A stretch of 64,000 bases of DNA from Hydrogenophilales bacterium 16-64-46 (GCA_002281775.1 NCGY01000007.1:1-64000), one strand, 5' to 3'; numbered from the stretch's first letter, positions 37,908-47,412 are shown. The notes: generated by a model from the sequence alone, not told the origin. Numbers and translations are program-made.

Positions 37908-38150
37908 ATGCACACACTCTCTCTTTCCCTGCTGGTCGCCGGTCTTTTCATGGGCAGCGCGCACGCAGCTTCGGTCGACACTCGCCCCGGCTTCGACCGC
38001 GTGGGCCTGACCAGCAACAAACCCGTTGCCGTACAGACTGTCCGCCAGGTTGCACCCGGTGAAGACCGCCGCGCCGACCAGGCCGTTTCGCCGGAGCATC
38101 GCCGCGAGATGGCACGCCGTCTGGTGTGGCTGATGCTGAGCGCACGATGA
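37908..38150 (+). CDS. Small secreted protein
   Basis: 80 residues, start at 37908 with AGGAG upstream. MHTLSLSLLVAGLFMGSAHA is a clear signal peptide with an AHA/A cleavage site. The mature part is polar and basic with no cysteine. No family recognised. Divergent from the PhoX-like gene. Confidence 0.7.
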   Translation: MHTLSLSLLVAGLFMGSAHAASVDTRPGFDRVGLTSNKPVAVQTVRQVAPGEDRRADQAVSPEHRREMARRLVWLMLSAR

Positions 38151-38508
38151 ATCCATCATTCTTTCCGTTTGCCGGCGCGAATATCGGTCCCGGCGCGTTT
38201 GGTCCGGGTGGCAGTGGCCAGGCCATGTGCCACCGCTTGATCTCGAATGGTATGCAGCTCGTGCTGCGCATCGCTCGCCAGCCGATCATGGCCATGACGG
38301 CTTCATCCCGGCAACCGGAGGGTGTCGGGCGGCGCTGCCTGCGCCCCGACCTCGATCAGCGCGAGATCGTAATGCGCCTCGCAGCACGCAAGGCCAGCCT
38401 GGTGGGGCCGGTGGGGCGGCAAGCCGGGCCTATCCCGGTCAAGCGCGGCCGACGTTTCGAAATCACACATGTTGAGAGCAAACCCGATTCAAGGTCGGAC
38501 ACCTGCGT
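38151..38508. other. Spacer with an unassigned reading frame
   Basis: About 360 bases. A plus-strand frame (38147-38536, MNPSFFPFAGANIGPGAFG) opens with ATGA overlap at the stop of the secreted-protein gene but runs antisense into YchJ, has an irregular composition and matches nothing recognised; it may be a degenerate gene. No RNA gene or hairpin of note. Confidence 0.4.
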
Positions 38509-38898
38509 TCATTCGCTGATATCGCCATCCACGTAGACCCAACGGCCCTCGATGCGAAAAAAGCGGCTGGTTTCGTGCAGCCTGAACGCGCGGCCGTTGC
38601 GCTTGTAGCGTGCGACGAATTCCACCGTGGCGTGGTCGGCATCCTGCTCGGCATGGGATTTGACCGTGAGCCCCAGCCACTGCGTGCGCGGCGTGGCATT
38701 CAGGTCGAGCGTCCTCGGCCGGGTAGCAGGATGCCAGGTGGCGAGGAGATACGCCTCCTGCCCCAGCACATAGGCGCTGTAGCGCGACCGCATCAGGCGT
38801 TCGGCATCGGGCGCGGCTTCGCCGGCGTGGTAGCGGCCGCAGCAATGGACAAGGCCCGCGCCCGATCCGCACGGACAGACATCAACTGTAATCGTCAT
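38509..38898 (-). CDS. YchJ-family SEC-C protein
   Basis: 129 residues. N-terminal SEC-C zinc motif CPCGSGAGLVHCCGRYH, then the YchJ domain (PDAERLMRSRYSAYVLGQE, TWHPATRP, TVKSHAEQDADHATVEFVAR). Function of the family unknown. Start at 38898 overlaps the tesA stop as ATGA. Confidence 0.9.
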   Translation of the reverse strand: MTITVDVCPCGSGAGLVHCCGRYHAGEAAPDAERLMRSRYSAYVLGQEAYLLATWHPATRPRTLDLNATPRTQWLGLTVKSHAEQDADHATVEFVARYKRNGRAFRLHETSRFFRIEGRWVYVDGDISE

Positions 38899-39515
38899 GG
38901 TGCGGTGCAGCGCAGTTTCGGTTTCAGCACCGGCCACACCGCGTCAAGCATCGTCGCCTGCGCCTTTTCGTTGGGGTGGATGCCGTCGGCCTGCATCATG
39001 CCGGCCTTCACGCCCACGCCGCAGACAAAGCACGGCACCCGCGCCACCTTCTCCTCGCGCGCCAGATCGACATAGATTTTTGCCACCGCCTCGGCGTAGG
39101 CACGGCCATAATTGGGCAAGACCGGGGCATCCAGCAGCAGCACCCACGCGCCAGCGGTCTTCGCCTGGCGGATCATGCTGCGCAGATTGTTGCGTATCAC
39201 CTGTGGTGGTGTGCCGCGCAGCGCGTCGTTGCCGCCGAGTTCGATCACCACGCCCTCGGGACGCTGCCGCGCCAGCGCCGGCTTCAAGCGTTGCAGGCCG
39301 TTTTGCGTGGTGTCGCCCGACACGCTGGCGTTGACCGCCTGCCACGCCGGTGCCGTTTTTTTCAGCCGCGCGTTCAGGCGATCGACCCAGCTCGCGCCGC
39401 TGGCCAGCCCGTAGCCGGAACTCAGGCTGTCGCCGACGATCAACATCGAACACTGCGCGGCGTACGCCCAGCCCGGCATGAGCAGCACCCACAGCAACCC
39501 CACGCGATAATTCAT
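38895..39515 (-). CDS. tesA: SGNH/GDSL esterase (TesA-like)
   Basis: 206 residues with a signal peptide (MNYRVGLLWVLLMPGWAYAA) and SGNH blocks: IVGDSLSSGYGL (Ser), GGND near residue 95 and DGIHPNEKA (Asp/His). This is the periplasmic thioesterase I/arylesterase/lysophospholipase family. It is divergent from the ybbA-like ABC gene across 31 bases, an arrangement conserved in enterobacteria, and coupled to ychJ downstream. Confidence 0.92.
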   Translation of the reverse strand: MNYRVGLLWVLLMPGWAYAAQCSMLIVGDSLSSGYGLASGASWVDRLNARLKKTAPAWQAVNASVSGDTTQNGLQRLKPALARQRPEGVVIELGGNDALRGTPPQVIRNNLRSMIRQAKTAGAWVLLLDAPVLPNYGRAYAEAVAKIYVDLAREEKVARVPCFVCGVGVKAGMMQADGIHPNEKAQATMLDAVWPVLKPKLRCTAP

Positions 39516-39546
39516 CCTTGCCGTCCCTTTTGATCGAGTCCTTCCA

Positions 39547-40248
39547 ATGACGCCACCCGACAGCGCCCGGTTCCCCATTGTCCAGGCGCGCGCGCTTTCG
39601 CAGCGCGTGCCCACCGCCGACGGCGAGCTTGTGATACTCAGCGATGTGACGCTGGAGGTCAAAGCCGGCGACACGCTGGCGATCACCGGTGCCTCGGGTT
39701 CCGGCAAGTCCACGCTGCTGGGCCTGCTGGCCGGGCTCGACCTGGCCTCGTCCGGCGACATCCACCTGCTCGGCCAGCGCCTCGCCGATCTCGACGAAGA
39801 CGCCCGCGCCCGCCTGCGTGCCGGCCGGGTCGGCTTCGTCTTCCAGTCGTTTCAGTTGCTGCCCGCGCTCACCGCGCTGGAAAACGTGCTGCTGCCGCTG
39901 GAACTCGCCGGCCGCACAGACGCGCGCGAGCGCGCCGCGCACTGGCTTGCGCGCGTGAATCTTTCCGACCGCGCCGGCCATACGCCGCGCCAGCTCTCCG
40001 GCGGCGAACAGCAGCGCGTGGCGCTGGCGCGCGCGTTTGCCACCGACCCGGCCGTGGTGTTTGCCGACGAACCCACCGGCAACCTCGATGCCGACACCGG
40101 CGCACGCATCATCGACCTGCTGTTCGAGCTGAACGCCTCGGCCGGCACCACGCTGATCCTCGTCACCCACGACGCCACGCTGGCCGCCCGTTGCGCGCGG
40201 CGGCTGCATCTGGTGGCCGGCCGCGTGCAGTCGACGGTGTCGGCATGA
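39547..40248 (+). CDS. ybbA: ABC transporter ATP-binding protein (YbbA type)
   Basis: 233 residues. Walker A GASGSGKSTLLG, signature LSGGEQQRVALARAFA, Walker B VVFADEPTGNLD and the LolD/YbbA-type H-loop are intact. It overlaps the permease by 4 bases (ATGA) and is divergent from tesA. It is the ATPase of a MacB/LolCDE-like exporter of unknown substrate. Confidence 0.94.
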   Translation: MTPPDSARFPIVQARALSQRVPTADGELVILSDVTLEVKAGDTLAITGASGSGKSTLLGLLAGLDLASSGDIHLLGQRLADLDEDARARLRAGRVGFVFQSFQLLPALTALENVLLPLELAGRTDARERAAHWLARVNLSDRAGHTPRQLSGGEQQRVALARAFATDPAVVFADEPTGNLDADTGARIIDLLFELNASAGTTLILVTHDATLAARCARRLHLVAGRVQSTVSA

Positions 40249-42713
40249 GCATCGTCCGCCTGGCCCTGTGGCTGCTGCGCCGCGAACGCGCCAGCGGCGA
40301 ATGGCGCGTGCTTCTGCTCGCGCTGGTCATCGGCGTGGGCAGCGTGGCCACCACCGGCTTTCTGGCCGACCGCATGCAGCGCGCCATGCGCGACGAGGGT
40401 GCACGCTTTCTCGGTGCCGACCTGCTGGTAACCAGCCCGCGCCCCGTCGAGACCTGGCCCGCAAACGCCCTCGCTACCAGCCAGGCGCTGGAATTCGCCA
40501 GCATGGTCAGCCGCGGCGATGCCTTTCAGCTGGCGACCGTGCGCGCGGTCGATGCCGCGTATCCGCTGCGCGGCAGCGTGCGCATCGCCGACCGCGCGTT
40601 CGCACCCGGCGCGCCGCAGCCCGCACAGCCGCCAACAGGCGCGATCTACGTCGACCAGCAATTGCTGCCGCTGCTCGACGCCGCCGTGGGCGACACGGTG
40701 CAGATCGGCGAAGCGCGCTTCCGCATCGCCGGCGTGGTCGCCGAAGAGCCCGGCCAGCTCGGCGGCGTGTTCGGCCTTGCCCCGCGCGTGTTCCTGCGCG
40801 CCGACGAAGTGGCCGCCACGCGCGTGCTCCAGCCCGGCAGCCGCCTCACCTATCTGTATCAATTTGCCGGCGACCCGCAGGCTACCGCTGCTTTCGCCAC
40901 CGCACTGAAGCCCGCGCTCGACGACACCCAGCGGGTGATCGGCGGACGCGACGGCGTGGAGAACCTGCGCGACGGTTTCGACAAGCTCGACACCTACCTC
41001 CAGCTCACCGCGCTCATCAGCCTGCTGCTGGCCGTGGCGGCGATCGCCATCGCCGCGCATCGCCACGCCCGGCGGCATTACGACCAGGCGGCCCTGCTGC
41101 GCTGCATGGGGGCCACCACCGCGCAGTTGCGCACGCTGTATCTCACGCAATTCCTGCTGCTGGGTCTGCTCGGCAGCCTCGTCGGCGTGGCGCTCGGCGC
41201 GGTGCTGCAACACCTGCTGGCCGGCCTGGTGCTGCCCGACACCCTCGCCACGCTCCCGCGGCTGGGCCCGGCCCCCGTCTTCATCGCGCTCGCAAGCGGC
41301 CTCACAGCGCTGGCCGGCGCAGCCCTGCCCGCCCTGATGCGACTGATCCGCGTGCCGCCGCTACGCGTGCTGCGCCGCGACCTGCCGCCCCTGCCCCTGT
41401 CCGCCTGGATCGGCGCATCCCTGAGCGGCGCGGTGCTGCTGGCGCTGATCGCGGCCTACGCCGGCGACATCACGCTCGTCGCCGGATTCGTCGGCGCGCT
41501 GGCGGGCCTGGGCACCGTGCTGGCCGTGCTCGCCCGGCTGGCCCTCGTCGCCGGACGCGGCGTGCAGCGCCTGGCCACCGGGCCGCTGCGCTTCGGCCTG
41601 TCGCAACTGCTGCGCCACCGCTTCGACAGCACCCTGCAACTCGGGGCCTTCACCCTTGCGCTGTTTCTCGTGGCCCTGCTTGCGCTGGTGCGCAGCGACC
41701 TCGTCGACGGCTGGCGCCAGCAGTTGCCGCCCGGCGCGCCGAATCATTTTCTGGTGAACATTGCGCCCGAACAGCAGGCCGAAGTGGGCCAGTGGCTGAC
41801 TGAACGCAGACTCGAAGCCTCGCGCCTATATCCCATGATTCGCGGCCGGCTGGTGGAAAAGAACGGCCAGCCCATCGCCGCCACACTGCCGCCGGAGGCG
41901 CGCGACAGCAACACCCTGCGGCGCGAGCTCAACCTCACCTGGGCCGCCGAGCTGCCCGCCAACAACCAGATTCTGGCGGGTCGCTGGCACGGCGCACAGG
42001 TGGCCAACGACATCTCCGTCGAATCGGGCATGGCCGAACGGCTGGACCTTGCTGTGGGCGACGCCCTCGGATTCCAGATCGGCGACCAGACCATTAATGC
42101 CCGGATCGGCAGCATCCGCAGCGTGAAGTGGGAATCCATGCAGCCCAACTTCTTCGTCATCTTTTCGCCCGGCGCGCTCGACACCCTGCCCGCCAGCTAC
42201 ATCGCCAGCGTCTACGTGCCGCCCGGCACTCACGTCATGCCGGATTTCGTGAAGACCTTCCCCGGCATCACCGTGCTCGCGCTCGACACCCTCATCGGCA
42301 AGCTCGAAGCCGTGTTCGCGCGCATCATCGGCGCGATTCAATTGCTGCTGGGGTTCTTGCTTGCCGCCGGCATGGCCGTCGTCGTCGCCACCCTGCTCGC
42401 CAGCCTCGACGCGCGCCAGCAGGAAGCCGTGCTGCTGCGCACCCTGGGCGCTGAACGCGTCTGGCTGGCCAAGGGCCTGCTCGCCGAATTCCTCGCCCTG
42501 GGCGTGCTCGCGGGACTGTTGGCGAGCGCCTGCGCCGAAATCGCCATGGCCGTTCTCGCCGACCGCTTGTTCGACCTGCCCGGCCGCGTCCACCCCTGGC
42601 TATGGCTGGCGCTCCCCACCGCCGGCGCGCTGCTGGTCATGGCCAGCGGCTGGCTCACCACGCGGCATATCACGCGGGTGCCGCCGATGCAGTCGATACG
42701 GGCGATGGGGTGA
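40245..42713 (+). CDS. ybbP: ABC permease with FtsX domains (YbbP type)
   Basis: 822 residues. One N-terminal membrane helix, a periplasmic domain (about 45-230), three helices with an FtsX domain (about 245-370), further helices around 395-440, a second large extracytoplasmic domain (about 500-690) and a C-terminal FtsX domain with three helices. This 10-helix, two-FtsX plan matches YbbP. It works with the ATPase encoded just upstream, possibly in lipid or fatty-acid related export given the tesA neighbour. Confidence 0.93.
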   Translation: MSIVRLALWLLRRERASGEWRVLLLALVIGVGSVATTGFLADRMQRAMRDEGARFLGADLLVTSPRPVETWPANALATSQALEFASMVSRGDAFQLATVRAVDAAYPLRGSVRIADRAFAPGAPQPAQPPTGAIYVDQQLLPLLDAAVGDTVQIGEARFRIAGVVAEEPGQLGGVFGLAPRVFLRADEVAATRVLQPGSRLTYLYQFAGDPQATAAFATALKPALDDTQRVIGGRDGVENLRDGFDKLDTYLQLTALISLLLAVAAIAIAAHRHARRHYDQAALLRCMGATTAQLRTLYLTQFLLLGLLGSLVGVALGAVLQHLLAGLVLPDTLATLPRLGPAPVFIALASGLTALAGAALPALMRLIRVPPLRVLRRDLPPLPLSAWIGASLSGAVLLALIAAYAGDITLVAGFVGALAGLGTVLAVLARLALVAGRGVQRLATGPLRFGLSQLLRHRFDSTLQLGAFTLALFLVALLALVRSDLVDGWRQQLPPGAPNHFLVNIAPEQQAEVGQWLTERRLEASRLYPMIRGRLVEKNGQPIAATLPPEARDSNTLRRELNLTWAAELPANNQILAGRWHGAQVANDISVESGMAERLDLAVGDALGFQIGDQTINARIGSIRSVKWESMQPNFFVIFSPGALDTLPASYIASVYVPPGTHVMPDFVKTFPGITVLALDTLIGKLEAVFARIIGAIQLLLGFLLAAGMAVVVATLLASLDARQQEAVLLRTLGAERVWLAKGLLAEFLALGVLAGLLASACAEIAMAVLADRLFDLPGRVHPWLWLALPTAGALLVMASGWLTTRHITRVPPMQSIRAMG

Positions 42714-42917
42714 TGGCTGTTTATTGACCGTGGCTGTTCGCCAGCCATCCCCAGTAACAGACATTCTGAATGGCTTATTACGGACTATCGCGAAGTGTAT
42801 TTCTCAATCAATTGTTCCCACGATTGCTGCAAACCACACATCCGCCACCTCGAGGATGATGCGGTTTATATTGAAATTTATAAAGTTACTTAATTATTGT
42901 AATTTTATAAATATCTA

Positions 42918-42923
42918 TATAAT
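42918..42923 (+). promoter_or_regulatory. TATAAT box directly upstream of the AAA+ ATPase start
   Basis: Consensus TATAAT ends 9 bases before the ATG at 42933, in a very AT-rich 100-base stretch unlike the rest of the window. Transcription would begin at or next to the start codon, and there is no Shine-Dalgarno, so a leaderless mRNA is likely. Confidence 0.45.
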
Positions 42924-42932
42924 ATTCGTTCC

Positions 42933-44120
42933 ATGGATCCTATTCGTAATCCTTTTTCCCCTGGTGCAGGCACTCCGCCACCTGAGTTGGCCGGTCGTAA
43001 CGAGTTGCTGGAGTCTCTACGTATCACCCTTGCACGCGCCAGAATCGGGCGTCCCGCCAAAAGCGCCATGCTGGTTGGGTTGCGCGGTGTAGGCAAAACA
43101 GTACTTCTCGACCGCGTACGAGAAGATGCTGAGGCTACTGGCATCCATACTGTCCGGATCGAAGCGCCAGAAGGGCGCTCTCTTCCAGCTCTTCTTGCAC
43201 CACAACTACGCCAAGCCCTCTTACGCCTGAGTCAAATCGCAGCTGCGAGAGATTATGCAGTTCGCGGACTGCGAGCACTCGCAGGATTCGCCAGCAAACT
43301 CAAAGTCACTTTCGGTGACATTGAAGTTGGTATTGATTACGATCCCGAGCCCGGATTAGCTGACAACGGTGATCTCGAGCATGACCTTCAAGCTCTTTTC
43401 GAGCAGGTGGGCTTGGCAGCAAAATCTGCAAACACTGCATTGGCTATTTTCATTGACGAACTGCAATACGTTGAGGAACCGCAGTTAGCCGCGCTGATTA
43501 CGGCAATGCATAGAACCGAGCAGCGACGATTACCAGTTGTGCTGGTCGGCGCAGGCTTGCCACAGCTACGCGGGCAAATGGGGAATGCCAAGTCATATGC
43601 CGAAAGATTGTTTGACTTTCCAACTATCGGCCCCCTTCCCCCAGATGCGGCTGGCCTCGCTATCAAAAAGCCTCTTGAGGAAGAAGGGGTCGCCATTACC
43701 GACCAGGCTCTGAATAAAATCCTGCAAGTCACCCAAGGCTATGCCTATTTTTTGCAGCAATGGGGCAGTCACACTTGGCGGGCAGCTCAATCGTCACCGA
43801 TACCTATTGATGCCGTAGACACTGCCTCTGTGACTGCGATAGCTGCGCTGGACGAGAGTTTCTTCAGAGTGCGCTTCGACCGACTTACCCCGAAAGAGAA
43901 GAAGTATCTTCGCGCCATGGCGGATTTGGGAGCAGGACCGCATAGATCGGGTGATATCGCAGCCTGTTTCAATGCAGATGTATCCTCACTAGCGCCGACG
44001 CGAAGCTCTCTAATCGGCAAGGGCATGGTATGGAGCCCGAACCACGGTGATACCGCTTTTACCGTACCGATGTTTGATGAGTTCATGAAGCGGATAATGC
44101 CCGGGAACGACTGGCGATAG
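42933..44120 (+). CDS. AAA+/STAND-like ATPase of foreign composition
   Basis: 395 residues. Opening MDPIRNPFSPGAGTPPPELA, Walker A LVGLRGVGKTVLL near residue 47, Walker B LAIFIDELQYVEE with Asp175/Glu176, an arginine-finger-like region around ERLFDF, and a C-terminal winged-helix-like part (EKKYLRAMADLG ... SLIGKGMVW). It resembles the archaeal-ATPase/ORC-like AAA_16 proteins that occur as scattered single genes. GC is well below the neighbours and the upstream region is AT-rich, so it looks acquired. No partner gene; role unknown. Confidence 0.8.
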   Translation: MDPIRNPFSPGAGTPPPELAGRNELLESLRITLARARIGRPAKSAMLVGLRGVGKTVLLDRVREDAEATGIHTVRIEAPEGRSLPALLAPQLRQALLRLSQIAAARDYAVRGLRALAGFASKLKVTFGDIEVGIDYDPEPGLADNGDLEHDLQALFEQVGLAAKSANTALAIFIDELQYVEEPQLAALITAMHRTEQRRLPVVLVGAGLPQLRGQMGNAKSYAERLFDFPTIGPLPPDAAGLAIKKPLEEEGVAITDQALNKILQVTQGYAYFLQQWGSHTWRAAQSSPIPIDAVDTASVTAIAALDESFFRVRFDRLTPKEKKYLRAMADLGAGPHRSGDIAACFNADVSSLAPTRSSLIGKGMVWSPNHGDTAFTVPMFDEFMKRIMPGNDWR

Positions 44121-44255
44121 TCACCCGAATTTGCAGTTCGATCCACACAGTCGCTCAGGCCCATTTACAGACCTGCGTTACCGCCCCACTCAATCCAACA
44201 CGCCACTCACGATAGCGGATAATCACCGCTTCGCCCCTCCGCAGAAATCCGCCGC

Positions 44256-45662
44256 ATGCAAACCGACCCCCAGGAAAACCCCCAGTACGCCATTGCCGCA
44301 TCGGTACAGTTGCCGGGGGTGAGCGACGCGGAGTTTGAGGCATCTCTGACGGAGTTGCTCGAGCTGGCGAAGACGCTGGGGTTCACGGTGGTGCGCACTT
44401 TCACGCAGAAGCGCGCGGGCTTCGATTCGACGGCGTATCTGGGGGTGGGCAAGCGGCAGGCGATTCGCCATTTCGTGAAGGGCGCACCGGACGAGGCAGC
44501 CGAGCCTGATGCTACTCCCATGAATCCGCTGTATCGCCCGCCGATGGACGCCGGGGTGCCGGACGATGCGGCCGAGGCGGTGTCGGACGTGCCGATCGAC
44601 GTGATCTTTGTCGACCACGAGATTTCGCCTTCGCAGGCGCGCCACCTGGAAAACGAGGTGGGTTGCCAGGTGATGGATCGCACCATGGTGATTCTGGAAA
44701 TTTTCCACCGCAACGCGCGCTCGCCGGCGGCGCGGGCGCAGGTGGAGATTGCCCGGCTGGGCTATCTGGCCCCGCGCCTGCGCGAGGCGGCGAAGCTGGC
44801 GGGGCCGCAGGGGCGGCAGCGCAGCGGGGTGGGCGGACGCGGCGCGGGCGAATCGCACACCGAGCTGGACAAGCGCAAGATTCGCGACCGCATTGCCGAG
44901 CTGCAACGCGAGATCACGGCGATGGACGCCGACCGCAAGACGCAGCGCGCACGGCGGCAGGGGCACCAGAGCCTGGCCAGCGTAGCGCTGGTGGGCTACA
45001 CCAACGCCGGTAAGTCGACGCTGATGCGCGCGCTGACGGGCAGCGAGGTGCTGGTGGCCAACAAGCTTTTTGCCACGCTGGATACCACGGTGCGCACGCT
45101 GTATCCCGAGAGCGTGCCGCGCGTGCTGGTGAGCGATACGGTGGGCTTCATCAAGAACCTGCCGCACGGGCTGGTGGCGTCGTTCAAATCCACGCTGGAA
45201 GAGGCGCTGGACGCGTCGCTGCTGCTGCACGTCATCGACGCCAGCGACCCGGGCTTCGAGCGGCAGATCGAAGCCACCGAACACGTGCTGGGCGAGATCG
45301 AGGCGCTGGACGTGCCGCGTCTGCGCATTTTCAACAAGATCGACCACGTGGGCAACGCGCCGGCACAGGCCGAACGCGAAGCGTCATTGCGCGAAGCCTA
45401 TCCCGGCTGCATCGTCATGAGCGCGCGCCGCGCCGACGACGTAGCCGCGCTGCACCGGACCATCGTGGCGTTCTTCCAGCAGGACCTGGTCGAGGCCGAG
45501 CTGTTTCTGCCCTGGTCGGCGCAGCAGTTGCGCGGCGAGCTGTTCGCGCGCTGTGCGGTGCTGGACGAGCGCGCGGGGGAGGATGGCGCGTATTTTCAGG
45601 TGCGTGCGGAACAGTCCGCACTGGACGGCCTGCGCGAGCAGCTCGACCGCGCACAATCCTGA
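44256..45662 (+). CDS. hflX: GTPase HflX
   Basis: 468 residues. N-terminal HflX domain, then the ribosome-binding helical linker with GVGGRGAGESHTELDKRKI, then the G domain: G1 GYTNAGKSTLM, G3 DTVGFIKNLP, G4 FNKID. It splits stalled 70S ribosomes under heat/antibiotic stress. Compared with E. coli HflX there is an insertion of about 40 residues (around 75-115, Asp/Ala/Pro-rich: DEAAEPDATPMNPLYRPPMD). Confidence 0.95.
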   Translation: MQTDPQENPQYAIAASVQLPGVSDAEFEASLTELLELAKTLGFTVVRTFTQKRAGFDSTAYLGVGKRQAIRHFVKGAPDEAAEPDATPMNPLYRPPMDAGVPDDAAEAVSDVPIDVIFVDHEISPSQARHLENEVGCQVMDRTMVILEIFHRNARSPAARAQVEIARLGYLAPRLREAAKLAGPQGRQRSGVGGRGAGESHTELDKRKIRDRIAELQREITAMDADRKTQRARRQGHQSLASVALVGYTNAGKSTLMRALTGSEVLVANKLFATLDTTVRTLYPESVPRVLVSDTVGFIKNLPHGLVASFKSTLEEALDASLLLHVIDASDPGFERQIEATEHVLGEIEALDVPRLRIFNKIDHVGNAPAQAEREASLREAYPGCIVMSARRADDVAALHRTIVAFFQQDLVEAELFLPWSAQQLRGELFARCAVLDERAGEDGAYFQVRAEQSALDGLREQLDRAQS

Positions 45663-45783
45663 GCAGCCACCCTGCCGCGTGCGCGCGACGCCCGCTCAAC
45701 CCATTCCGTAGTGCCACGGGCACAGCCCGGCCACTGGACCGGACTGCGATTTCAATCCGGCACCGCAGTCGGGCGCACGCCTA

Positions 45784-45799
45784 TGTGCGACACCGCACA
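45784..45799. promoter_or_regulatory. 16-bp palindrome upstream of csbD
   Basis: TGTGCG-acac-CGCACA, a perfect inverted repeat 110 bases before the csbD start, embedded in CTATGTGCG...CGCACAGAC. The same extended pattern with one palindrome change recurs at 49887-49902 before the second Crp/Fnr gene. Likely operator for a Crp/Fnr-type dimer. Confidence 0.55.
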
Positions 45800-45908
45800 G
45801 ACCCCAGCTGGCCCGACGACTACTCTTTGTCTTGCACCCCGTGTGGCTTTCGGCCACCAGGCTGTTCGATGCGCATCTTGCCGTCGACTGCACCAACAAG
45901 GAGTTGAT

Positions 45909-46127
45909 ATGAACTGGGACATCGTGAAAGCCAACTGGCAACAGTTCCGCGGCGAAGTGAAAGCGCAGTGGGGCAAGCTCAGCAACGACCATCTCGACGT
46001 GATTTCCGGCAAGCGCATTGTGCTCTCCGGCAAGATTCAGGAAGCCTACGGCGTATCCAAGGACGAAGCCGAGCGGCAGATCAAGGCATTCGAGCTGCAC
46101 AAGAAAGACGCGCCCGCCGGGCACTGA
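45909..46127 (+). CDS. CsbD-family stress protein
   Basis: 72 residues with the CsbD pattern: MNWDIVKANWQQFRGEVKAQ, WGKLSNDHLDVISGKR, then LSGKIQEAYGVSKDEAERQI. Small, hydrophilic, helical, usually induced by envelope, osmotic or sigma-B-type stress; molecular role unknown. Ribosome site AAGGAG upstream. First gene of the stress cluster. Confidence 0.93.
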   Translation: MNWDIVKANWQQFRGEVKAQWGKLSNDHLDVISGKRIVLSGKIQEAYGVSKDEAERQIKAFELHKKDAPAGH

Positions 46128-46278
46128 CCAGCCCCCTCTATCGGACGGCCCGAAACAGGCCGACCCACAGACATTCCAGCCGTGCGCGCTGCCAGTGGTG
46201 GCGCGCTCGGCAGGTTCCGGGTTCAGCCATCGCAAGAGGCCGGAATCCATTCTTCCAAGCATTCAATCGGAGTCCACC

Positions 46279-46593
46279 ATGATCACATTCACCAAAGCCA
46301 TGACCGCCGCCTTTCTGGCAGTGTCACTGTCCTACATGACCGGCTGCGCCTCGACCGATCACAAACAGGGAACCGGCGAGTATGTCGACGACACCGTCAT
46401 CACCACCAAGGTCAAGGCCGCCATCTTCGACGACCCGGTTACCAAAGTGCTGGAGATCAAGGTCAAAACCTACAAGGGCGAAGTCCAGCTAAGCGGCTTT
46501 GTGAGCTCGCAGGATGCGGCCAACCGCGCAGTCCAGCTGGCGCGTGGCGTGTCCGGCGTCACAGCCGTCAAGAACGACATGCTGCTCAAGTAA
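46279..46593 (+). CDS. BON-domain lipoprotein
   Basis: 104 residues. Signal peptide with lipobox MTGC (Cys near residue 22), then a BON domain: YVDDTVITTKVKAAIFDDPV, then VKTYKGEVQLSGFVSSQDA and a C-terminal VKNDMLL. BON domains bind phospholipid surfaces and protect the envelope under osmotic stress (OsmY-like). Confidence 0.9.
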   Translation: MITFTKAMTAAFLAVSLSYMTGCASTDHKQGTGEYVDDTVITTKVKAAIFDDPVTKVLEIKVKTYKGEVQLSGFVSSQDAANRAVQLARGVSGVTAVKNDMLLK

Positions 46594-46675
46594 GGTTTAG
46601 CCGCAGCGCCCGGTGCGTCAAGCCCGGGTACTGTCGCAGACCTGACTGAAATGCCCCCTAACGAAAGGAACCTCC

Positions 46676-47011
46676 ATGAACACCAAACCCTCCGCCGCCG
46701 AAACCCTGGCACCTGACGTCACCAAAGAACAGCTGATCCACGACTTCAAGACAGTGGTGGCTGATGCCGAAGCCCTGCTGAAAGCCACCGCCGGACAGGG
46801 TGGCGACGCGGTCGCCGCCGTCCGCGCCCGGGTGGAAGAATCCCTCGCCACCGCCAAGGCAAAAATGGCCGATGCGCAAGCCGCCCTGCTGGCGAAAACC
46901 CGGGCTGCCGCCCGCGCCACCGACGAATACGTGCATGTGCATCCCTGGCAGGCCATCGGCATTGCCGCCAGTGTTGGCGTGGTGGTGGGCGTGCTCATCG
47001 GTCGACGCTGA
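46676..47011 (+). CDS. yqjD: ElaB/YqjD (DUF883) inner-membrane anchored protein
   Basis: 111 residues: helical soluble part (residues 15-85, with a coiled-coil-like AKAKMADAQAALLAKTRAAA) and one C-terminal membrane helix ending GVLIGRR, as in YqjD/ElaB/YgaM. These bind ribosomes at the membrane in stationary phase in E. coli. Followed 8 bases later by the YqjE-like gene. Confidence 0.92.
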   Translation: MNTKPSAAETLAPDVTKEQLIHDFKTVVADAEALLKATAGQGGDAVAAVRARVEESLATAKAKMADAQAALLAKTRAAARATDEYVHVHPWQAIGIAASVGVVVGVLIGRR

Positions 47012-47019
47012 ATCGGGCC

Positions 47020-47412
47020 ATGGCCACCGAATCGCCGGACGCACCGCCTGGCCTGTTCGATTCCCTGAAAGCGCTGTCAGCCAGCCTGGCCGGTATCGTG
47101 CATACCCGTCTGGCGCTACTGTCCAACGACCTGGCCGAAGAACAGGCCCGCCTCACTGTCTACTGGGCAGGGCTGCTCGTGGCCCTGTTCTGTTTCGGTG
47201 TAGGCGTGGTGCTGCTGGCCATGCTGATCGTGGCGGCGTTCTGGGATACGCACCGGCTGCTCGCCCTGGGCGTGATGGGTGGCGCGTTTCTGGCTGCCGG
47301 CCTGGGCGCAGGCGCATACACCTTGCGCTGGAACCGAACTCGACCGCGGCCGTTTGACGCCAGCCTGGGCGAACTGGCCAAAGACAGACAGCAACTCACC
47401 CCCCGATCATGA
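47020..47412 (+). CDS. yqjE: YqjE-like phage-holin-family membrane protein
   Basis: 130 residues with two membrane helices (about 48-72 and 80-102) and a short cytoplasmic start LFDSLKALSASLAGIVHTRL typical of YqjE (Phage_holin_3_6). The holin name is historical; these are chromosomal envelope proteins. Overlaps the next gene by ATGA. Confidence 0.9.
   Translation: MATESPDAPPGLFDSLKALSASLAGIVHTRLALLSNDLAEEQARLTVYWAGLLVALFCFGVGVVLLAMLIVAAFWDTHRLLALGVMGGAFLAAGLGAGAYTLRWNRTRPRPFDASLGELAKDRQQLTPRS

Noticed and set aside
38147..38536. Plus-strand gene overlapping ychJ
   Set aside because: Irregular composition, antisense to ychJ at the end, no recognisable motif; may be a degenerate gene but not supportable as a CDS.
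47020..47412. Phage holin suggesting a second prophage
   Set aside because: The gene is the chromosomal YqjE homologue in a conserved yqjD-yqjE-yqjK set; no other phage genes are nearby.
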